NCBI RefSeq assembly: GCF_042648365.1
Contig: NZ_JBHRXI010000002.1
Span: 62,001 to 126,000, forward strand
DNA length: 64,000 bases
Origin: Lutimaribacter_A marinistellae
Lineage (GTDB): Bacteria > Pseudomonadota > Alphaproteobacteria > Rhodobacterales > Rhodobacteraceae
Reading direction: 5' to 3'
The notes beneath the pieces are model-generated. The model worked only from the letters and a program-made list of their open reading frames with translations. It was not told the DNA's origin and did no database searches. This document shows positions 60,453 to 64,000 of the stretch, piece by piece; position 1 is the stretch's first letter, and every line of letters starts with the position of its first letter. The position numbers were made by a program, and so were the translations under genes.

Positions 60453-61538
60453 ATGACGTTCAAGTCGACAGTCCTGGCCGCCGCGGCCGCGGCGACCTTC
60501 GCAGGTCCGGCGCTTGCTCAGGAAAGCTGGACAATGACGACCACCTGGCCCTCGTCGCTGGAGCTGATCGAGACCGACAAGAAATTCGTCGAGCTCGCCA
60601 ACAAGCTGACGCAGGGCGAACTGAGCATCGAGTTCTTCGAAGGCGGCAGCCTCGTGCCCGCGGGCGAAGTGTTCGGCGCGGTCGAATCCGGCACTGTTCA
60701 GGCCGGTGGCGACTGGCCCGGCTACTGGGCCGGACGCGACGCGGCCTTTTCGCCGCTGGCGACAACGGCATCGCTGTTCAACGCCGTGGATTACGTCAAC
60801 TGGATCCAGCAGTGGGGCGGCGCGGAGCTCTATAACGAGATCTACGGTCAGTACGGCATGGTTTACCTGCCTTATGGCGTGACCAACAACGAGTCCGGCT
60901 TCCGCACGAACGAGCCGATCCGCAACCTCGACGATCTGCAGGGCAAGCGTCTGCGTCTTTCGGGCCTCGAGCAGGGCAAACTGCTTGAGCAACTGGGCGG
61001 CAACCAGGTGTCGATGGCCGGTGGCGAGATCTACCAGTCGCTGGAACGCGGCGTGATCGACGGTGCCGAATTCTCGACCCCGAATGTCGACTGGTCCGCA
61101 GGGTTCCAGCAGGTCACCCAGTACTGGGCGACACCCGGCTGGCACCAGTCGGCCTCGATCTTCGGCGTGATGATCAACAAATCCGCCTGGGATGCGCTGA
61201 GCCCGGAAACCCAGGAAAAGTTGCAGATTGCGGCTGACGCGACGCTGCTGTGGTCGCTGGCCTTCACCGAGAAGCGCGCCACCGAAGCCTATGCCCAGTT
61301 CGACGAGGCGGTCGAGATCAACCGTTACGACGACGAGACGCTGGCCAAGGTGCAGGAGATGGCCAACGAGGTCATCGTCGAAACGGCCTGCGCCAACCCG
61401 AACTCGGCCAAGGTCTATCTGAGCATGGTTGAATACCTCGAGGACTACGCCCAGTGGCGTGATGCCTCGGCCCCCTTCAACCTGGGCCGCACCCCGGCAG
61501 GGCCCGATGCGGCCGCTCTGCGCGACTGCGCCCAGTAA
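60453..61538 (+). CDS. TRAP transporter periplasmic substrate-binding protein (DctP/TakP type)
   Basis: The 361-residue protein has a signal peptide ending at PALAQE and the DctP-family fold. Landmarks are FEGGSLVPAGEVFGAVESGTVQ, GKRLRLSGL (a family Arg that clamps a carboxylate) and IDGAEFSTP. Its subgroup resembles TakP, which binds 2-oxo acids. With the aromatic operon nearby, the ligand may be an aromatic or keto acid, but this is not shown. A terminator follows. Confidence 0.92.
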   Translation: MTFKSTVLAAAAAATFAGPALAQESWTMTTTWPSSLELIETDKKFVELANKLTQGELSIEFFEGGSLVPAGEVFGAVESGTVQAGGDWPGYWAGRDAAFSPLATTASLFNAVDYVNWIQQWGGAELYNEIYGQYGMVYLPYGVTNNESGFRTNEPIRNLDDLQGKRLRLSGLEQGKLLEQLGGNQVSMAGGEIYQSLERGVIDGAEFSTPNVDWSAGFQQVTQYWATPGWHQSASIFGVMINKSAWDALSPETQEKLQIAADATLLWSLAFTEKRATEAYAQFDEAVEINRYDDETLAKVQEMANEVIVETACANPNSAKVYLSMVEYLEDYAQWRDASAPFNLGRTPAGPDAAALRDCAQ

Positions 61539-61561
61539 CCTGACATTTTTTTGAGCCTATT

Positions 61562-61590
61562 AGGCCCGCCAAGACCCGGCGGGCCTTTCG
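61562..61590 (+). terminator. Rho-independent terminator of the TRAP operon
   Basis: AGGCCCGCC (61562-61570) and GGCGGGCCT (61578-61586) form a 9-bp stem with a 7-base loop, followed by TTCGTTTG. It sits 23 bases after the binding-protein stop. Confidence 0.85.
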
Positions 61591-61652
61591 TTTGTCCGGG
61601 CGCCGGTTGTATAGGGCGCCCGACTCGGACAGATTGCCAAGGGAAGACATTC

Positions 61653-62996
61653 ATGACCACACAGCATCAGCACTGGGGCTCACGGCTGACCTTCATCCTT
61701 GCGGCGACGGGGTCCGCCGTCGGTTTGGGCAACATCTGGAAGTTTCCCTATATGGTCGGCGAAAGCGGCGGCGCCGCGTTTGTGCTCGTCTACCTTCTGT
61801 GCATTGCCGCCATAGGAATGCCGGTGCTGATTGCCGAGTGGCTGCTGGGCCGTCGCGGGCAGAAGAACGCAATCGACACGATGCGCGATCTGGCAAAGGA
61901 AAACGGACGCAGTTCCGCCTGGACACTGCTTGGGGTCAGTTCGGTCCTTGTCGGCGCTGTTATCCTGTCATTCTACAGCGTCATCGGCGGCTGGTCCCTC
62001 TACTACACGGTGCAGGCTGGCGCGGGGCAATTCGCCGAACAGGACGCCGCCGGTATCTCGGACTTGTTCGAGCAGATGCTGGCCAGCCCGGCCACGCTGC
62101 TGCTGGCGCATACGGTGTTCATGGCCGCGACCGTGGCGATCGTCGCGCGCGGTCTCAAGGGCGGGATCGAAGCTTCGGTCCGACTGCTGATGCCGACACT
62201 GGCAGGGTTGATACTTGTCCTGCTCGCCTATGCTGTCTCGACCGGTCATTTTGGCGAGGCGTTCAGCTACATGTTCTCGTTCGACCTCCGCGAAATCAGC
62301 GGAGGGACCGTCCTTGCCGCGATGGGGCAGGCCTTTTTCACGCTCTCCGTGGGCGCGGGCGTGATGATCGCCTACGGCTCCTACCTCGGGCATGAAACGA
62401 ACCTGCTCAGCACCGCGCGCACCGTGATCCTGTTCGATACAGGTTTCGCGCTGGCCGCCGGCCTGATCATCTTTCCCATCGTGTTCGCCAATGGGCTGGA
62501 AACAAGCGAAGGTCCGGGGCTCATCTTCGTGACGCTACCGCTTGCCTTTGCCGAAATGATCGGCGGCACGGTGATCGGATTGCTGTTCTTCCTGCTGTTG
62601 TCCTTTGCCGCGCTGACCTCGTCCATCTCGCTGCTGGAACCGGTCGTCGAGTTCCTGTCGGAACGCAGTTCGCTGGGCCGGGCCGTGTCCACCGCAGTTG
62701 CGGGAGCCGTGATCTGGGCACTGGGGATCGCGGCGCTGCTGTCCTTCAACGTCTGGAGCGCCCCGCTGCCAGTAATCGGGATGAACGTGTTCGACTCTCT
62801 CGATGTGATCACCAGCCAGTACATGCTGCCACTGAACGGGTTGTTTGCCGCGCTGTTCGTCGGCTGGGCCCTGAAATGGCAGGGCGTGCAGGATGAACTT
62901 GGGCTCTCGGGCGGCGGCGCGGCTTTGTGGTCCATTCTGGCCCGCTTGGTCGCCCCGGTCGGCGTTGCCGTGGTCTTCGTGGCTGGTTTCTTCTGA
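61653..62996 (+). CDS. NSS-family sodium-dependent transporter
   Basis: The 447-residue neurotransmitter:sodium symporter homologue opens with the sodium/substrate site segment ATGSAVGLGNIWKFPYMVGESGG. It has eleven to twelve helices, the usual bacterial LeuT/MhsT layout. It imports an amino acid with Na+. The ATG at 61653 follows AAGGGAAGAC; the frame beginning at 61551 includes the terminator and is not real. It has its own transcription unit. Confidence 0.93.
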   Translation: MTTQHQHWGSRLTFILAATGSAVGLGNIWKFPYMVGESGGAAFVLVYLLCIAAIGMPVLIAEWLLGRRGQKNAIDTMRDLAKENGRSSAWTLLGVSSVLVGAVILSFYSVIGGWSLYYTVQAGAGQFAEQDAAGISDLFEQMLASPATLLLAHTVFMAATVAIVARGLKGGIEASVRLLMPTLAGLILVLLAYAVSTGHFGEAFSYMFSFDLREISGGTVLAAMGQAFFTLSVGAGVMIAYGSYLGHETNLLSTARTVILFDTGFALAAGLIIFPIVFANGLETSEGPGLIFVTLPLAFAEMIGGTVIGLLFFLLLSFAALTSSISLLEPVVEFLSERSSLGRAVSTAVAGAVIWALGIAALLSFNVWSAPLPVIGMNVFDSLDVITSQYMLPLNGLFAALFVGWALKWQGVQDELGLSGGGAALWSILARLVAPVGVAVVFVAGFF

Positions 62997-63064
62997 TCCC
63001 CGACATTCTTTCCGGGGATATTGCCGAACGGCCAGGGCGGTCTGGGCCGCCCCGCCCGACGCCC

Positions 63065-63919
63065 TCAGAACATCGAGTTCGGGTTCCGGTACTCGGTGGG
63101 TACCGGCTCCATCGCGGCCCAGTGTTCCACCATCATGCCGTCGCGCAGGCGCCAGATGTCGGCACGGGCGAACTGCTTGCCGCCGATGAACACGCGGCTA
63201 TGGGCAAGTACCAAGTCATTCTGGCCAATGATCCGTTTGATGTCGACCTCGGCCCCGACAAACCGGGTTTTCACGTCTTCAATCAGCGCATCCGGACCGT
63301 CCCCTCCGGTGCCATGCTGAACATAGTCCCCGGACACGAAATCGCGCACCTTGTCCGCGCCGCTGGCGTTGAACACGGTGTTGATGAAATCAGCCACCCG
63401 CAGCTTGTTCTGGTCGACCACGTCTTGCGGTTCCGGCTGCGTCTCGAGGGCTATGCCAAAGGCCTTCTCAGCGTCCTTGACCGGCATCAGGATGTCCCAA
63501 TGCTCCCGACTCTGACCGTCGCGGATAAAGTTCAGGTCAATGGCGACCATCATCGGGGCGCCCGCGTTGAACTTCAGCTTTGACATCATTGTCACGTATG
63601 GCCCTTCGGCTATGCGCAACACCGGCTCATACACCATTTGGTTGTAGTCCAGCCCCCTGAACAGGTCGATGACACCTTCCTTGCCATCTTCCATGTAAAG
63701 GCTGTGCTGAACGTAGTTGTCGGAGTAAAGCGCGCGCATCGCGTTCCAGTCGCGGGCAAAGATCGCTTCAAAGATCCTGTCGAGCGTGGCGATATTGGCA
63801 TCGGTCCGGGGCAGTTCGGCGGGATGAACGGTAAGGTATTCATGATCGGCAGGTGCCGTTGTCGCGGCTGTGGCGGTCAGCCCGGATAGCGCCAGCGCGG
63901 CAAGGACGGTCGTTCGCAT
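63065..63919 (-). CDS. Exported protein with two NTF2/SnoaL-like domains
   Basis: The 284-residue protein begins with a signal peptide (MRTTVLAALALSGLTATAATTA). Two cone-shaped NTF2-like domains follow: one at about 35-150 (LDRIFEAIFARDWNAMRALYSDNYVQHS) and one at about 165-280 (ADFINTVFNASGADKVRDFVSGDYVQHG). Both contain a YVQH motif and an Asp/Glu plus Arg pattern of SnoaL-like polyketide cyclases. The substrate is unknown. Start follows AGAGGAA. Beyond 63920 nothing is recognisable to the window end. Confidence 0.8.
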   Translation of the reverse strand: MRTTVLAALALSGLTATAATTAPADHEYLTVHPAELPRTDANIATLDRIFEAIFARDWNAMRALYSDNYVQHSLYMEDGKEGVIDLFRGLDYNQMVYEPVLRIAEGPYVTMMSKLKFNAGAPMMVAIDLNFIRDGQSREHWDILMPVKDAEKAFGIALETQPEPQDVVDQNKLRVADFINTVFNASGADKVRDFVSGDYVQHGTGGDGPDALIEDVKTRFVGAEVDIKRIIGQNDLVLAHSRVFIGGKQFARADIWRLRDGMMVEHWAAMEPVPTEYRNPNSMF

Positions 63920-64000
63920 CGGAGGTTCCTCTGGTTGGATCTGATCCACCAAGTCTGAGCCAACCATCATTGATTGACTATCGGGCTGTTATCGAATTCA

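Noticed and set aside
59000..60463. 487-codon minus-strand frame opposite the TRAP large permease
   Set aside because: It is dominated by Gln, His, Asp and Arg runs, which are the antisense of hydrophobic helices.

Overview
The window looks like chromosome of an alphaproteobacterium, most likely a marine Rhodobacterales (Roseobacter-type) bacterium. This is inferred from high G+C with strong third-position bias, tightly packed operons with ATGA-type overlaps, and the mix of transport systems (HAAT, TTT, TRAP, NSS) beside acyl-CoA and aromatic catabolism. No rRNA, tRNA, CRISPR array, prophage or intact insertion sequence was seen.

Layout. (1) 1-14971 is a co-directional catabolic cluster: the tail of a cobalamin-dependent acyl-CoA mutase large subunit, its MeaB chaperone, an acyl-CoA dehydrogenase, a complete Liv-type (HAAT) ABC importer, an AMP-forming acyl-CoA ligase, a MerR regulator, a thiolase, a second AMP ligase broken by one in-frame TAG, a two-gene MaoC-type hydratase, an SDR dehydrogenase and a cob(I)alamin adenosyltransferase. 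Together these encode uptake, CoA activation, B12-dependent rearrangement and beta-oxidation of an unidentified (probably branched) acid. (2) 15.0-25.3 kb is an island, less G+C-rich in its middle: a TetR remnant, an AraC regulator, three tandem paralogous exported amidohydrolases each ending in a palindrome, an orphan membrane-fusion protein, an exported GYD-like protein, a DUF3299 protein, a DUF3299-NicO (Ni/Co exporter) fusion, and a decayed DhlA-like haloalkane dehalogenase. (3) 25.3-32.0 kb is ion transport: PiT and NptA-type phosphate transporters (divergent), a small coiled-coil protein, and a CPA1 Na+/H+ antiporter with a cyclic-nucleotide-binding-like tail.

(4) 32.2-45.5 kb is a second catabolic region: a gamma-glutamyltransferase-family enzyme, a DadA-like oxidoreductase, a glyoxalase-fold protein, a TctCBA transporter, a GFA protein, a TPP enzyme, an SDR, a GntR/FCD regulator, an MmgE/PrpD protein and an aspartate-dehydrogenase-like enzyme. 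A TGTATACA palindrome recurs in four of its promoter gaps and suggests one GntR-controlled regulon. (5) 45.7-48.2 kb is a KefF-KefC-like K+/H+ efflux pair. (6) 48.4-57.3 kb is a TetR-controlled meta-cleavage operon (hydrolase, extradiol dioxygenase, flavin hydroxylase, hydratase, acylating acetaldehyde dehydrogenase, aldolase, acyl-CoA ligase) of the mhp type. A cytoplasmic beta-lactamase-fold protein and a TRAP transporter follow. (7) The right end carries an NSS sodium symporter and an exported double NTF2-like protein.

The most novel-looking parts are the B12/beta-oxidation cluster, the amidohydrolase triplication with the adjoining DUF3299-NicO module, and the TGTATACA regulon. Functions are read from motifs and context only; no database search was run.
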